A stretch of 64,000 nt of DNA from Paenibacillus sp. MZ04-78.2 (GCF_024213375.1 NZ_JANAVJ010000015.1:1-64000), one strand, 5' to 3'. Counted from the stretch's first letter, positions 27,142-35,840 are shown. Notes: generated from the sequence alone by a model not told the origin. Numbers and translations: made by a program.

Positions 27142-28188
27142 TTGGACATCATTCAAGCCACGGGACGGAAGCGGGAGACGTATCAAGTGCAGCTCGAATA
27201 TTCGCTGCTGTGGGAATGCGCGATGGGGATTGCGGCTGTGACGAACACACCGCTTCTTCATACGCTGGAGAAGCCGATGGAACATTGGACGCAGCTCAAA
27301 GCCTCGTTATCCAAAGAGCTGCTGGGGCACTTGGCTTTTGTAGAAAAGCACAATACTTGGAAGGCTTTGCTTCAGCTGCTCCATCAACAGGCTTTCGCTT
27401 CTCTGCCCGATTTTCTGGCCTATACCGAGCGTTTGGCCCCGGAGGAGTTGAAAAGCATCTGCCTTCCCTATCTAGGAAAAGAGTACCAGAATTCGCGCAA
27501 GCAGGCGGCTTCCGGCGACAGGAAGGCCGTACAAGAGCTGCAGGAACTGACAAGCGGGAACCCGTTCTTCCCGGCCTATATCGATTTTATCTGCACAACC
27601 GATCCAGCAAAGCTGAAGCGTCATCTCACGGAAGTGATGTCAGGCTGGTACGAGGAGGTTATCGAGGCGGAAGCGGAGCAGCTCCTTGCCGTTTTGACCA
27701 GAGACTGCGAAGCCAAGCGCAACATGCAGCAAAGGATGGCCCCGGAGGAGCTTGTCGAATGGGCCACCGGCGGGGTCGCGTATTCGCCGGAACCGAGCGT
27801 TCACCGGGTGCTGCTCATCCCGCAAATCGCTTACCGGCCATGGAACATCGAAGCGGATATCGAAGGGACGAAGGTGTTTCATTATCCCGTAGCAAGCGAT
27901 AGCATCCACCCTGCCGATAAGTACATGCCTAACGCGTCGCTCGTTCTTAAGCATAAGGCGCTCGGCGACGAAATCCGGCTGCGCATCGTCAAGCTGCTGT
28001 CTGAAGAGGACCGGAGCCTGCAAGATTTGACGGATCGGCTGAATATCGGAAAATCGACGATTCATCATCATTTGAAGCTGCTCCGTGCGGCAAGGCTGGT
28101 CGACATCCGCGATGCCAAGTACCGTGTCAAAACGAAAGCCATCGATACGCTGGCCCAAGAGCTGGCCGATTATTTACGACAAGACTAA
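27142..28188 (+). CDS. ArsR-family regulator with long N-terminal domain
   Basis: 348 residues. A DUF5937-like N-terminal domain of about 250 residues precedes a C-terminal winged helix-turn-helix: LKHKALGDEIRLRIVKLLSE, LQDLTDRLNIGKSTIHHHLK. ArsR-type proteins with such an extension often sit next to and control an MFS transporter, and here one starts 17 nt downstream. The TTG at 27142 has GAGGTG 6 nt upstream; the GTG at 27133 overlaps that site. The ligand is unknown and the effector pump is now broken. Confidence 0.82.
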   Translation: MDIIQATGRKRETYQVQLEYSLLWECAMGIAAVTNTPLLHTLEKPMEHWTQLKASLSKELLGHLAFVEKHNTWKALLQLLHQQAFASLPDFLAYTERLAPEELKSICLPYLGKEYQNSRKQAASGDRKAVQELQELTSGNPFFPAYIDFICTTDPAKLKRHLTEVMSGWYEEVIEAEAEQLLAVLTRDCEAKRNMQQRMAPEELVEWATGGVAYSPEPSVHRVLLIPQIAYRPWNIEADIEGTKVFHYPVASDSIHPADKYMPNASLVLKHKALGDEIRLRIVKLLSEEDRSLQDLTDRLNIGKSTIHHHLKLLRAARLVDIRDAKYRVKTKAIDTLAQELADYLRQD

Positions 28189-28204
28189 TAAAGGTGGGCG
28201 GAGC

Positions 28205-28867
28205 ATGGAAGCATCGGCTGCCGAACGAAGCCATAGGCCTTCGCTGCCGGAATTCAAAAGGAACTATCCCGTCTTCCGCTTCGTCGGAAGCAGCTTTATT
28301 TCCTACTGCGGAGATCAAATTCAGCTTATCGCGATTCCCCTGCTCGTTCTGGCGATTACAGGCTCGCCGGTCAGTATGGGAACCGTAACCGCGCTCGAAC
28401 GCCTGCCGGTGCTGCTGCAGCCCTTGACCGGTATCTGGTCCGACCGGTTGAACCGTAAAACGCTGCTGCTGCTCTGTGATCTCGGCAGAGGCGTCATTAC
28501 GGGGCTGCTGGGTCTTCTGTTCATCATGGATTCGCTGGAAATGTGGCACATGTACATCGGCGCCTTGACCGCCGGCATGCTCGGTCAAATCTATACGACG
28601 GCGCAAATTGCCTCCGTGCCGAATCTCGTCCGAAAAAGCGATTTACAAACGGTGAATGCGGTCAATTCAGGTTTTGCGAACTTGGCCGTTCTCGCAGCGC
28701 CCGGTCTCGGAGGAATGGTAATCAGCTTATACAATCCCGGATATGCAATACTCGTCAACAGCGCCACTTTTTTTATCTCGTTTCTGACGGTTCTCAGCCT
28801 TCCCATCCGGCGTGCGGTTGCAGGCCCCAATACGGCCAAGGTCAGGTTCAATAGCTTTTACGAGGAT
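28205..28867 (+). pseudogene. MFS transporter, 3' end removed at an IS insertion
   Basis: The first 221 codons encode six membrane helices of an MFS transporter (LIAIPLLVLAITGSPVSMGT, PLTGIWSDRLNRKTLLL with the loop 2-3 motif). Native sequence ends at about FNSFYEDV. The frame then runs into the right end of the IS200/IS605 element and stops at 28948. A full MFS protein would need about 190 more residues, and no matching 3' remnant is seen beyond the element. The gene was probably co-transcribed with the ArsR regulator. Confidence 0.83.
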
Positions 28868-28985
28868 GTGAACTACCCGCCACCTGCGCTTGGCTTAGAG
28901 GTGGGGGCTTCTAAGGTAATCGTACCTAGCGGTACGAAATTTACTTAGCTATCGAGCCTGTTCCATGCTCTATATATGATTATGC
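28868..28985 (-). ncRNA. Candidate omega/reRNA scaffold at the element right end
   Basis: In TnpB systems the guide RNA derives from the tnpB 3' end plus the right end, and the guide is the DNA just outside. Here the right end has a TCGTACC/GGTACGA stem (28923-28940) and the larger subterminal hairpin (28877-28905). The predicted guide would begin ATCCTCGTAAAAG on the minus strand, inside the MFS gene. Inferred from family knowledge and structure only. Confidence 0.4.
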
Positions 28986-30059
28986 TAACCATCGCAATCC
29001 TTCACGCTTGATATTGATCGAAGCATTCCAGTCTCGATCTGCTACAAAACCACAATCGCAGTGGAATGTACGCTCAGAAAGAGACAGAGACTCCTTCACT
29101 TGACCGCAACTTGAACATGTTTTGGATGAGGGAAACCACTTATCTATTTTGATAAGCCTTTTCCCTAGCTCCTCTAACTTGTATTGGAGAAATGTCGTGA
29201 ACATGCCCCATGCATTATCGGCAACGCTTTTACCGAAATTAAGGGCTTGTGACATTCCCTTCATGTTGAGATCTTCGATAACCACGCAATCATACTGTTT
29301 CGCTAATCTGTGCGATTCCTTATGTAGAAAGTCTTTTCGCCCGTTTGCAATTCTTTCGTGTAATTTGGCAATTTTCAATCGTTGCTTATGCCAACGGTTA
29401 GAACCTTTCTTTCTACGTGACAGAATACGCTGTTCCTTCGCTAATTTTTCCAAGGCTCGACGATAGAAATGAGGGGAATTGGCTGTCTTCCCCTCTTCAC
29501 TTTCAACAAATAAGCTGTTCATGGAAAAATCCAAGCCAACAACAGCTTGTACTTCTTTTGGTACAGGTTGATGTTCGTATTCGGTGAGGATCGAAATATA
29601 GTATTTTCCTGTTTTTGTTCGAGAAACCGTACAAGACTTGATGATGTGATGTGACGGAATTTCTCGATGCTGCTTCATTTTTACAAGTTTCAGTTTCGGT
29701 AATTTGATACAGCCATCCAAGAGCATGATGTTCCCGTTGACCACGTTCGTTGTATAAGACTGCTTTGCTTTGTGACTTTTGAACTTCGGAAATTCAGCAC
29801 GTCTGGAAAAGAAGTTTTGGTATGCCTTTTGCAGATGGAGCTGAGCGTTTGCTAACGCAAGGCTATCTACTTCCTTTAGCCAAGGATGCTCACTCTTGTA
29901 TTTTGCAGGTGTAGGTAACTTTTGTTTCTTCAACGCATCTGGATCATCCTTGAATTGCTCGTAGGTTTCCTTTCGTTCAGCCAACATTTTGTTGTACACA
30001 AAACGAACGCAACCGAAGGTTTTTACAAGCAGTTGTTCTTGTTGAGCCGTTGGGTACAA
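28980..30059 (-). CDS. tnpB: RNA-guided endonuclease TnpB
   Basis: 359 residues from a TTG at 30059. The RuvC triad is intact: D177 (VGLDFSMN), E262 (VVIEDLNMKG) and D343 (DRDWNA). A zinc ribbon (CSSCG...CDCG) lies between. TnpB cuts DNA guided by its own reRNA and so favours element retention. The family-typical N-terminus (ANKAYKFRLYPT) is encoded just upstream, but its start position is ATA (30084-30086) rather than ATG, with GAGGTGA at good spacing. Translation may start at that AUA, at CTG 30092 or, shortened by nine codons, at the TTG. Confidence 0.88.
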   Translation of the reverse strand: MYPTAQQEQLLVKTFGCVRFVYNKMLAERKETYEQFKDDPDALKKQKLPTPAKYKSEHPWLKEVDSLALANAQLHLQKAYQNFFSRRAEFPKFKSHKAKQSYTTNVVNGNIMLLDGCIKLPKLKLVKMKQHREIPSHHIIKSCTVSRTKTGKYYISILTEYEHQPVPKEVQAVVGLDFSMNSLFVESEEGKTANSPHFYRRALEKLAKEQRILSRRKKGSNRWHKQRLKIAKLHERIANGRKDFLHKESHRLAKQYDCVVIEDLNMKGMSQALNFGKSVADNAWGMFTTFLQYKLEELGKRLIKIDKWFPSSKTCSSCGQVKESLSLSERTFHCDCGFVADRDWNASINIKREGLRWLA

Positions 30060-30097
30060 TCGGAACTTATAGGCCTTGTTTGCTATGTCCAGTCACC

Positions 30098-30496
30098 TCA
30101 CTTCATCCCTTGATTTTCGATATATTTCTTTATCACTTCAAGGGGTGCGCCACCAGTTGTAAGTAAGCAAAAACTTCTTGACCAAAAGTATTCTTTCCAA
30201 AGCTTCTCTCTCACTTGTGGAAACTCTTTTTTCATCAGCCTCGAGCTTGCACTTTTATAAGCATTGATGAATTTTGACAATTCGGTGTTCGGGTGTGCTT
30301 TGAACAAAATATGCACATGGTCCATGTCATGATTCCATTCGACTAAGGATATATTATAGTTTTCACCTAATCGAACAAACATTTCTTTCGCATAGTCAGA
30401 TAGGGTATCATCCATCACTTTTCTACGATATTTCACAACCAAAACAAGATGATAATACAGAGAGAACACCGAATGATTATTGTTGTCTAATTTCAT
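30098..30496 (-). CDS. tnpA: IS200-type Y1 transposase TnpA
   Basis: 132 residues, the usual size. HUH motif DHVHILF (H60, H62) and catalytic tyrosine Y125 (VIKKYIENQ) are intact. It cuts and joins single-stranded element ends at the lagging strand. The stop lies 38 nt before the TnpB TTG start and 11 nt before the ATA. The transposase seems functional. Confidence 0.93.
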   Translation of the reverse strand: MKLDNNNHSVFSLYYHLVLVVKYRRKVMDDTLSDYAKEMFVRLGENYNISLVEWNHDMDHVHILFKAHPNTELSKFINAYKSASSRLMKKEFPQVREKLWKEYFWSRSFCLLTTGGAPLEVIKKYIENQGMK

Positions 30497-30661
30497 TTAT
30501 ATAACAGTATTTCTTTTAATCTAAGACTGATTATATCTCATCATAGAAAATATGGCAACAAAAAAAGACTGTAGGCTTCGCCTACCGAAATTCATCTCCC
30601 ACTTTCATCAAGCTTCGCAAGATTTAGAAGTGGGAGACTTCTTTCGGAGGGAAGTTAAAGG

Positions 30662-30696
30662 ACAAACAAAAGACCTCCGCCCGATGAGGGCGAAGG
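30662..30696 (-). terminator. Chitinase terminator
   Basis: CCTTCGCCC pairs with GGGCGGAGG (one G-U) around a 5-nt loop, followed on the minus strand by TCTTTTGTTTG. It lies about 55 nt beyond the chitinase stop and just outside the left end of the IS element. Confidence 0.8.
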
Positions 30697-30751
30697 CCGG
30701 AAATCATTAGTGCGATATGAAGCGTCTGCGGTGCTCTTATTATCGGGTATT

Positions 30752-32779
30752 TTACGGATTGAGACCGTTTTTCACGATCGTTTGCAACGTTTTGTTGCGG
30801 TCCTGCGTCAATTCCCACGTCATGGCGCCGGCAAGTCCTTTGGACTTGATGTAATCGACCTTATGCTGAATCGATTCGGCGTCGTCGTACGAGATGAAGA
30901 CGCCGCCGTTCGGCTGATACAGGAACGGTGTTTTAGTTACGTTGTTCCAGTGGCGGGTATAGCCGTTTTTGTTGATATAGTTGGCTTCCAGATCGTAGAA
31001 GTCGAACGTTCCTTTCTCCCACGTTCCTTTCTGAGATACGCCGGAGCATTGTTGATACTGGCCGTTATTCGCCGAGGCGCAGCCCTGCCAGCCTTTGCCG
31101 TAGTACGGGAGGCCGAGCACCAGCTTGGAAGCGGGCACGCCGGCGTTCAAATGATTTGTAACCGCCTTGTCAACGTTGAAGTTGACCGGATCTGCGCTGT
31201 TATCCGCCGGGTCAAAGTACAGCGGAGCGTTGTGTCCGGATTTGGATTCCCAGCCGCCGTGGAAATCGTACGTCATGATGTTGATCCAATCGAGAGTTTG
31301 CGCGACTTTGGACAGCTCCGTGTTGTTCACGAAATTTGGGCCTGCCCCGGATGCAATCGTCAGCAAGTACTGCTTACCGTCGGCTGCGCCGGCGGCATTC
31401 AGCTCGCTCCTGACCGCCTGCAGCAGCAGCGTGAAGTTTTGCTTATCCTCCGGACGCTTGCCGTTGCCCGCCAGACCGCCGCTGACCGGGTATTCCCAGT
31501 CGAGATCGACGCCGTCAAACTGGTATTTGCGGAGGAAGTCAACCGCCGATTTGGCAAAATTGGTCCGTGCCGCCGGATCGGCCGCCACGTCCGAGAACCG
31601 GTTGGACCAGCTCCACCCGCCGACGGAAATGAGCGTCTTCAGATGCGGGTTCGCCTTCTTCAGCTTGATCAATTGATTGAAGCTGCCTTTGAGCGGCTGA
31701 TCCCACGTATCTCCCGGATACGACATGCCGGTATCGGCCCAAGGATCGCCCTGAACGATGGAGCCGTTCGGTACGTTGATATTGCCCTTTTCATCTTGGC
31801 AAGCCCAGGTTTGCGGGTTCGGTCCGGTCGGCTCCGGGTTGCCGTGTCTGCCGTTCCAGCAAATGTCCGCGAAGGCGTAGTTGATATGGGTGATCTTCGA
31901 AGCGTCGATTTCCGGCACCTTGAAGTTGCGCCCATAGACCGCCCAAGCCGGGTAATACGTGACGATTTTCTTGTCGCCGCCACTACCGCTGCCGGATGTT
32001 GTAACCGTCACGGCATTGCTGGCAGCGGATACGTTACCGGCCGCGTCTTTAGCTTTCACTGTAAACGTATACGAGGTCGAATCCGTTAGACCGGCTACGG
32101 TATACGAGGTCGTGGCAGCGCTTCCAACAAGCGTCCCGCCTTGGTACACATCATATCCCGTCACGCCGACGTTATCGGTCGATGCCGTCCACGTTAGCGT
32201 CACGCTGGTTGATGTTACGTTGGAAGCGCTAACACTTGTTGGCGCGGTAGGCGGCGTCGTGTCGGTAGGAGCGCCGTCCGTCGTGACGGTGACGGCATTG
32301 CTGGCGGCAGATACGTTGCCGGCGGCGTCCTTGGCTTTCACCGTAAACGTGTACGAAGTCGACGGCGTTAGGCCACTCACGGTATACGAAGTCGTGGCAG
32401 CGCTTCCAACAAACGTCCCGCTTTGGTACACGTCATATCCCGTTACGCCGACGTTATCGGTCGATGCGCCCCAGGATAAGTTGACGGTAGTCGATGTTTT
32501 GCCGGTAATGTTTAGATTGGCCGGTGCGGCAGGAGGCTGGGTATCCGTCCCGCCGCCGCTATGCGTCTTCCACAGGGCGGGAACGTTCGGCGGCTCCCAT
32601 CCGGCGAGCGAGGTATGGGCTTGAAGACATTGATAATCTGAGCCTCCATAAGTGACAATATCGCCCATTTTGTACGAGGTATTCGGCGCCCAAGCAGCAG
32701 CGGCGAAGGCGGCCGCCGGCAGCAGCGAGGCAAGCAGCACGACGACCAGCAGCAGCGCCCAAGCTTTTCGTTTCATCAT
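30752..32779 (-). CDS. Secreted GH18 chitinase with CBM5/12 and two FnIII domains
   Basis: 675 residues. Signal peptide 1-26 (cleavage near AFA-AAA), CBM5/12 (28-71, aromatic residues W30, W61, W70), FnIII 1 (82-169), FnIII 2 (176-263) and a GH18 catalytic domain (269-675). The active site [11 protein letters not shown] holds the DxxDxDxE motif with acid Glu. It hydrolyses chitin outside the cell. The two FnIII modules share long identical stretches ([29 protein letters not shown]) and repeat at a 282-bp offset. The ATG at 32779 has AAGGAG about 12 nt upstream. Own terminator. Confidence 0.96.
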   Translation of the reverse strand: MMKRKAWALLLVVVLLASLLPAAAFAAAAWAPNTSYKMGDIVTYGGSDYQCLQAHTSLAGWEPPNVPALWKTHSGGGTDTQPPAAPANLNITGKTSTTVNLSWGASTDNVGVTGYDVYQSGTFVGSAATTSYTVSGLTPSTSYTFTVKAKDAAGNVSAASNAVTVTTDGAPTDTTPPTAPTSVSASNVTSTSVTLTWTASTDNVGVTGYDVYQGGTLVGSAATTSYTVAGLTDSTSYTFTVKAKDAAGNVSAASNAVTVTTSGSGSGGDKKIVTYYPAWAVYGRNFKVPEIDASKITHINYAFADICWNGRHGNPEPTGPNPQTWACQDEKGNINVPNGSIVQGDPWADTGMSYPGDTWDQPLKGSFNQLIKLKKANPHLKTLISVGGWSWSNRFSDVAADPAARTNFAKSAVDFLRKYQFDGVDLDWEYPVSGGLAGNGKRPEDKQNFTLLLQAVRSELNAAGAADGKQYLLTIASGAGPNFVNNTELSKVAQTLDWINIMTYDFHGGWESKSGHNAPLYFDPADNSADPVNFNVDKAVTNHLNAGVPASKLVLGLPYYGKGWQGCASANNGQYQQCSGVSQKGTWEKGTFDFYDLEANYINKNGYTRHWNNVTKTPFLYQPNGGVFISYDDAESIQHKVDYIKSKGLAGAMTWELTQDRNKTLQTIVKNGLNP

Positions 32780-32956
32780 AAACTACAACAGCTCCTTTGT
32801 TTACGTTTTCCTTTCCGGCATATCGTCCTTAACCATCGGGCTGACATCATCATCAATTATCGGCAGGGTTCCCTCCTCTCATCATCCTAGCTTCCATTAT
32901 CAGGGTTCTCCCCCACGTTGTAACGGATAATTTTCTCCAGAAAGAGGGGTAAATTT

Positions 32957-33070
32957 CTACAAGCTCCCTGTGAATACCCGGATAACCGGCGTCGTCTGGG
33001 GCAATAGGACGTACATCGACGTGGACAGCCCGAGCGACTCGGAGAAAAAATGACAATCGATAAAAGCCAT
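32957..33070 (-). pseudogene. Tributyrin-esterase-like N-terminal stub
   Basis: GGGAGGTAACTCAC lies before an ATG (33070) that opens a 37-codon frame, MAFIDCHFFSESLGLSTSMY then VLLPQTTP, ending at TAG 32957. This closely resembles the start of alpha/beta-hydrolase esterases of the EstA/tributyrin esterase family, which are about 250 residues long. The remaining 200 or more residues, including the catalytic triad, are absent. The remnant lies just before the chitinase promoter region. Confidence 0.6.
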
Positions 33071-33204
33071 GTGAGTTACCTCCCGTTGTAGCGAATCCTA
33101 TCGTATCCCGTCAATTCCCAAACCCAGTATATCGCTTCGGACCAAAACGCGCCATTGAAAACCTGCTGTGAAAGCGATGGAAGGGAGGGGAAGCGGCTGC
33201 ACGC

Positions 33205-33230
33205 AAAAAAAGCCCGGCTTATCCGGGCCC
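33205..33230 (-). terminator. Terminator of the 33246-33515 gene
   Basis: GCCCGGATAAGCCGGGC hairpin followed by seven U on the minus strand (33204-33211), 16 nt past the stop. Confidence 0.88.
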
Positions 33231-33245
33231 GGCATCCGATTCGAT

Positions 33246-33515
33246 TTAAAGCATCCGTCTCCGTTTGCGGACCGGTGCCCTTCGGCCTTGCTTTTCTCCG
33301 AACGACCTGTTCCTTGCGGCCTTCATCGCTTCGCTTAGCCTCACTTGCTGCTGCTCCGCCGCCGCATTCGCCTCGGCAATCAGGTTGACCGCCTGCTTCA
33401 GCATCGGGGATATCTGCTTCGCCGACCGGTAGATCGAATTGATTTTGTCGAAAGCGGTCAAAATTTCATCCAGGCTTTCGTTGACACTGCGGAATACCGT
33501 AGGCAGCTTGCTCAC
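33246..33515 (-). CDS. Small basic protein of unknown function
   Basis: 89 residues. Helical (VNESLDEILTAFDKINSIYR, then LIAEANAAAEQQQ), with a very basic tail that could bind nucleic acid or the membrane surface. GTG start with AGGGGAG about 10 nt upstream. It has its own terminator. I do not recognise the family. An open, uncoupled minus frame just upstream (33631 to about 33468, IHNNATLAHKQIGCG...) lacks a start codon and may be a remnant. Confidence 0.65.
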   Translation of the reverse strand: MSKLPTVFRSVNESLDEILTAFDKINSIYRSAKQISPMLKQAVNLIAEANAAAEQQQVRLSEAMKAARNRSFGEKQGRRAPVRKRRRML

Positions 33516-33657
33516 CCTGCGCTCTCCCCTCTCGTTTATGCTCCGCCGTCTCGTCTACAAGCAGGTCCCGGAGCGACAGCACCGTCCGGCCGCAGCCGAT
33601 TTGCTTGTGAGCCAGCGTCGCGTTGTTATGTATTTAAATTAAATTTTTCCACCCTCG

Positions 33658-33781
33658 CAAGGCTCCCTGCACTCTTTGCGGGATGGGACGGTTTCGCCGA
33701 TTGCGATCGAACCGTCGTAACGCGCGGCAATCAACGAGCGATGCTCGGATCGAAGGACGGGCGTTACCGCAGGGAGCCTTG
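33658..33781. other. 124-nt element with four nested and adjacent stems (possible structured RNA or MITE)
   Basis: A perfect 13-bp inverted repeat (CAAGGCTCCCTGC, 33658-33670; complement at 33769-33781) encloses two independent stems: GACGGTT/AACCGTC (33687-33693, 33710-33716) and GTAACGC/GCGTTAC (33717-33723, 33761-33767). The second contains a CGAGC-gat-GCTCG hairpin (33735-33747). All four are mutually compatible and give a branched fold. It lies between two minus-strand genes in sequence without a protein frame. No target duplication is seen at its ends, and neither strand is favoured. Confidence 0.6.
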
Positions 33782-33838
33782 GCATAGCGGCGGTGGAGCC
33801 GGCAGAAAACTACCGAGCATGACCGCCTGCGCTACGCG

Positions 33839-34228
33839 TCAGCAATGGTGACGGTGCCTGCTGCGCAGGACAATGACCAACAAAATAAACAAGACGAGGA
33901 TAATGCCTAGCGATGTCCCACACCCGAACGAAGGATAGAAGTGGTGGTGTTTTTTCTTCTTCTTCGGGAAAAAAACGTTGACCTCATTAAAGTTGTGAAC
34001 ATTTGCCGTTGGATAGTTCGACGTAGGAGCTACGTATGAAGGCGAGACGGCTGTCGGCATCGGAGGCATATTCGCCATCGGCGCAATATTCGGCATCGGA
34101 GCCGCGAAGGGAGCGATATTCGGCCCTGGCGCCGAAAACGGCGATACGTTCGGGGAAGGCGGAAAATTCGACGATAATGGCGACACCATGCTCTGTTTGG
34201 GGAACGCATTCGGTTGAAACTTTTCCAT
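33839..34228 (-). CDS. Pro/Asn-rich protein with a C-terminal membrane anchor
   Basis: 129 residues. A low-complexity N-terminal half has short repeats (PNVSPF, PNIAPF, PNIAPM), then a KKKKKHHH basic block and one C-terminal helix (LGIILVLFILLVIVL) followed by RSRHRHHC. This is a tail-anchored layout with the repeat region most likely cytoplasmic or, in a forespore, facing another membrane. ATG at 34228 with GGAGGTG 9 nt upstream. No relatives recognised; a sporulation or coat role is only a guess. Confidence 0.65.
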   Translation of the reverse strand: MEKFQPNAFPKQSMVSPLSSNFPPSPNVSPFSAPGPNIAPFAAPMPNIAPMANMPPMPTAVSPSYVAPTSNYPTANVHNFNEVNVFFPKKKKKHHHFYPSFGCGTSLGIILVLFILLVIVLRSRHRHHC

Positions 34229-34317
34229 ACAGATGAACACCTCCGTAATATTTACCCAAATTGCAAAGGTAGGCAGCGGCGCCGTACCTGCAACTTGCAG
34301 TCGCTTGGACTGGTTAC

Positions 34318-34370
34318 GTGTTCCTATCGAACACACCAACAGTCTATGGTGTAGCACCTATAGGGAACAC
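34318..34370. repeat. Long imperfect hairpin in the leader of the 34228 gene
   Basis: GTGTTCCTAT (34318-34327) pairs with ATAGGGAACAC (34360-34370, one bulged G). Inside, CACACCA pairs with TGGTGT. It lies 90 nt upstream of the Pro-rich gene ATG on the minus strand. No U-tail, so it is a structured leader or protein-binding site rather than a terminator. Confidence 0.5.
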
Positions 34371-34462
34371 GGTATTCACCTAGCCGCGCAAAATTAGACG
34401 CCTGCCCCGGTAGCAGCCATCCGCGTAAATCCGCCCCCTCATGGCTCTCCGTAGCGCAGCAA

Positions 34463-34484
34463 AACGACCGCCGGAAACCGGCGG
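34463..34484 (-). terminator. Terminator of the MBL-fold gene
   Basis: Perfect CCGCCGG-ttt-CCGGCGG stem (34468-34484), followed on the minus strand by TCGTTTTGC. It lies 25 nt past the gene stop. Confidence 0.75.
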
Positions 34485-34508
34485 CCGATTGGCTAAAATG
34501 GATATCGT

Positions 34509-35144
34509 TTAAACGTACGGGTTATGTTCGCGCTCGTAGCCGATCGTCGTCCGGCTTCCGTGCCCGGGGTAGACGATGGTCTCATCCGGCAGCTTGAACA
34601 GCTTGTCATGAATCGAATCCAGCAGCTCCTGATGGTCGCCGCCGGGCAGATCGGTGCGTCCGACCGACAGCCGGAACAGCACGTCGCCGCCGAACAGATG
34701 GTTTCCGTAGAACAAGCTGACGCTGCCGGGGGAATGGCCCGGCGTATGAAACACTTTGAAGACGAGGCCGAGCAGCTTAAGCTCCTGCCCGTCGTCCAGC
34801 GCATACTCCGCCGGGTCGGTCGTGATCGCCCCGCCCAGCTCCGGCCACATCGTGGAGCCGTTGCGCTTCGGGTTCGTCAGCCATTCCGCCTCCGCATCGT
34901 GCAGGTACACGGGACTGCCCTTCAGACGCCGCACGGCGTCCACGCCGCCAATATGATCGAAATGAGCGTGCGTCAGGACGACCGCTTCGATCTCCATGTC
35001 TTCGATCCGCTTGAGCAGCGGCTGCGGATTCATCCCGGGATCGATGACGAAGCCGCGGTTCTCTTCGGGCAAGGAGACGAGATAAGCGTTTGTTTGCAGC
35101 GGGCCGAGCGGGAAGGTTTCGATTTTGATTTGCTTTGTTTCCAT
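34509..35144 (-). CDS. MBL-fold metallo-hydrolase, glyoxalase II-like
   Basis: 211 residues. Metal site THAHFDHIGG, then FHTPGHSPGS, GGDVLF and the C-terminal PGHG, all in the order of the glyoxalase II/YqgX-like branch. The family hydrolyses thioesters or other small ester substrates; the true substrate is not known. ATG at 35144 has AGGAG 8 nt upstream. The gene has its own terminator and lies 39 nt after the thioredoxin-like gene. Confidence 0.9.
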   Translation of the reverse strand: METKQIKIETFPLGPLQTNAYLVSLPEENRGFVIDPGMNPQPLLKRIEDMEIEAVVLTHAHFDHIGGVDAVRRLKGSPVYLHDAEAEWLTNPKRNGSTMWPELGGAITTDPAEYALDDGQELKLLGLVFKVFHTPGHSPGSVSLFYGNHLFGGDVLFRLSVGRTDLPGGDHQELLDSIHDKLFKLPDETIVYPGHGSRTTIGYEREHNPYV

Positions 35145-35183
35145 ATGGTGACGAGCTCCTTTACATATACGTCGGGTGTCGGA

Positions 35184-35750
35184 CTAGAATGTGGACAGCA
35201 GCTCGCGCAGCTCTTTCACGATCACCGTCTGGTAGCCGGTTCCTTCGCCGTACTGCTTGACCATTTCCTGGCGGGCAATCTGGATTTTGTCGTTATAATC
35301 CGGCGCTTCGCGGTCCGGGTTCTCCTGCTTGAACTTTGTCATGACCGCCTGCACGTGCGCCGGGCGCGGCCCCCAATGGCCGAGGACGAAACCGCTGAAA
35401 TCGGTAAAAATGACGATCGGAATCGCTTCTCCGCCACCGGTCAAAAACTGCGCCATCACGTCCGGATGCTCTTCCTTGATCAGCACCTCCGTCGGGATGC
35501 CCGAAATTTCGAGCGCGCGGAACACGGCAGGAACGTTGTATATCACGTCGCCGCACCAGTCCGCCGCAAGGATCAGGCAGCGAAGATCGTCGCGGTTATT
35601 GAGTGATTCGAAAAACTCCTTGTCCTCTTCGCTTTCCCATACGAACAGATCGTACCATTCTTTGAATTTCTCCTGATTTTTCGTCATGCCGTCCGTAAAC
35701 TGCTGCGGGGACAAGCCTTGGCGCAGCTTGGCGCTCAAGTTTTTGCTCAT
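35184..35750 (-). CDS. Thioredoxin-family protein with a single active-site cysteine
   Basis: 188 residues with a thioredoxin fold from about residue 55. The active-site strand reads LAADWCGDVIY: one Cys (WCGD) instead of CxxC, and IPIVIF provides the cis-Pro (AIPIV). An N-terminal helical extension (about 50 residues) is typical of the thioredoxin_9 subgroup. It may act in monothiol or bacillithiol-linked chemistry. ATG at 35750 with GGAGGAG. Confidence 0.8.
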   Translation of the reverse strand: MSKNLSAKLRQGLSPQQFTDGMTKNQEKFKEWYDLFVWESEEDKEFFESLNNRDDLRCLILAADWCGDVIYNVPAVFRALEISGIPTEVLIKEEHPDVMAQFLTGGGEAIPIVIFTDFSGFVLGHWGPRPAHVQAVMTKFKQENPDREAPDYNDKIQIARQEMVKQYGEGTGYQTVIVKELRELLSTF

Positions 35751-35796
35751 CACGTTTCTCCTCCTTCGGAATATGTCACACTATGGTTCATTGTAC

Positions 35797-35833
35797 CAAA
35801 AAAAAGAGTCCGCTCCAACAAAGGAGACGGACC
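35797..35833 (-). terminator. Terminator of the DedA-NERD gene
   Basis: GTCCGTCTCC pairs with GGAGCGGAC, followed on the minus strand by eight U. It lies 8 nt past the stop. Confidence 0.9.
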
Positions 35834-35840
35834 GGGTACG

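Larger units (their letters stand above)
28868..30656 (-). mobile_element. IS200/IS605-family element with tnpA and tnpB
   Basis: About 1.8 kb of lower GC sequence holding tnpA and tnpB on the minus strand. The right end carries a CCACCT/AGGTGG hairpin (28880-28905) and ends GGGTAGTTCAC at 28868. The left end carries a 10-bp TCTCCCACTT/AAGTGGGAGA hairpin (30595-30637). No terminal inverted repeats or target duplication, as expected for this family. The exact left boundary near 30656 is an estimate, next to a TTTAAC on the minus strand. It truncates an MFS gene. Confidence 0.85.
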
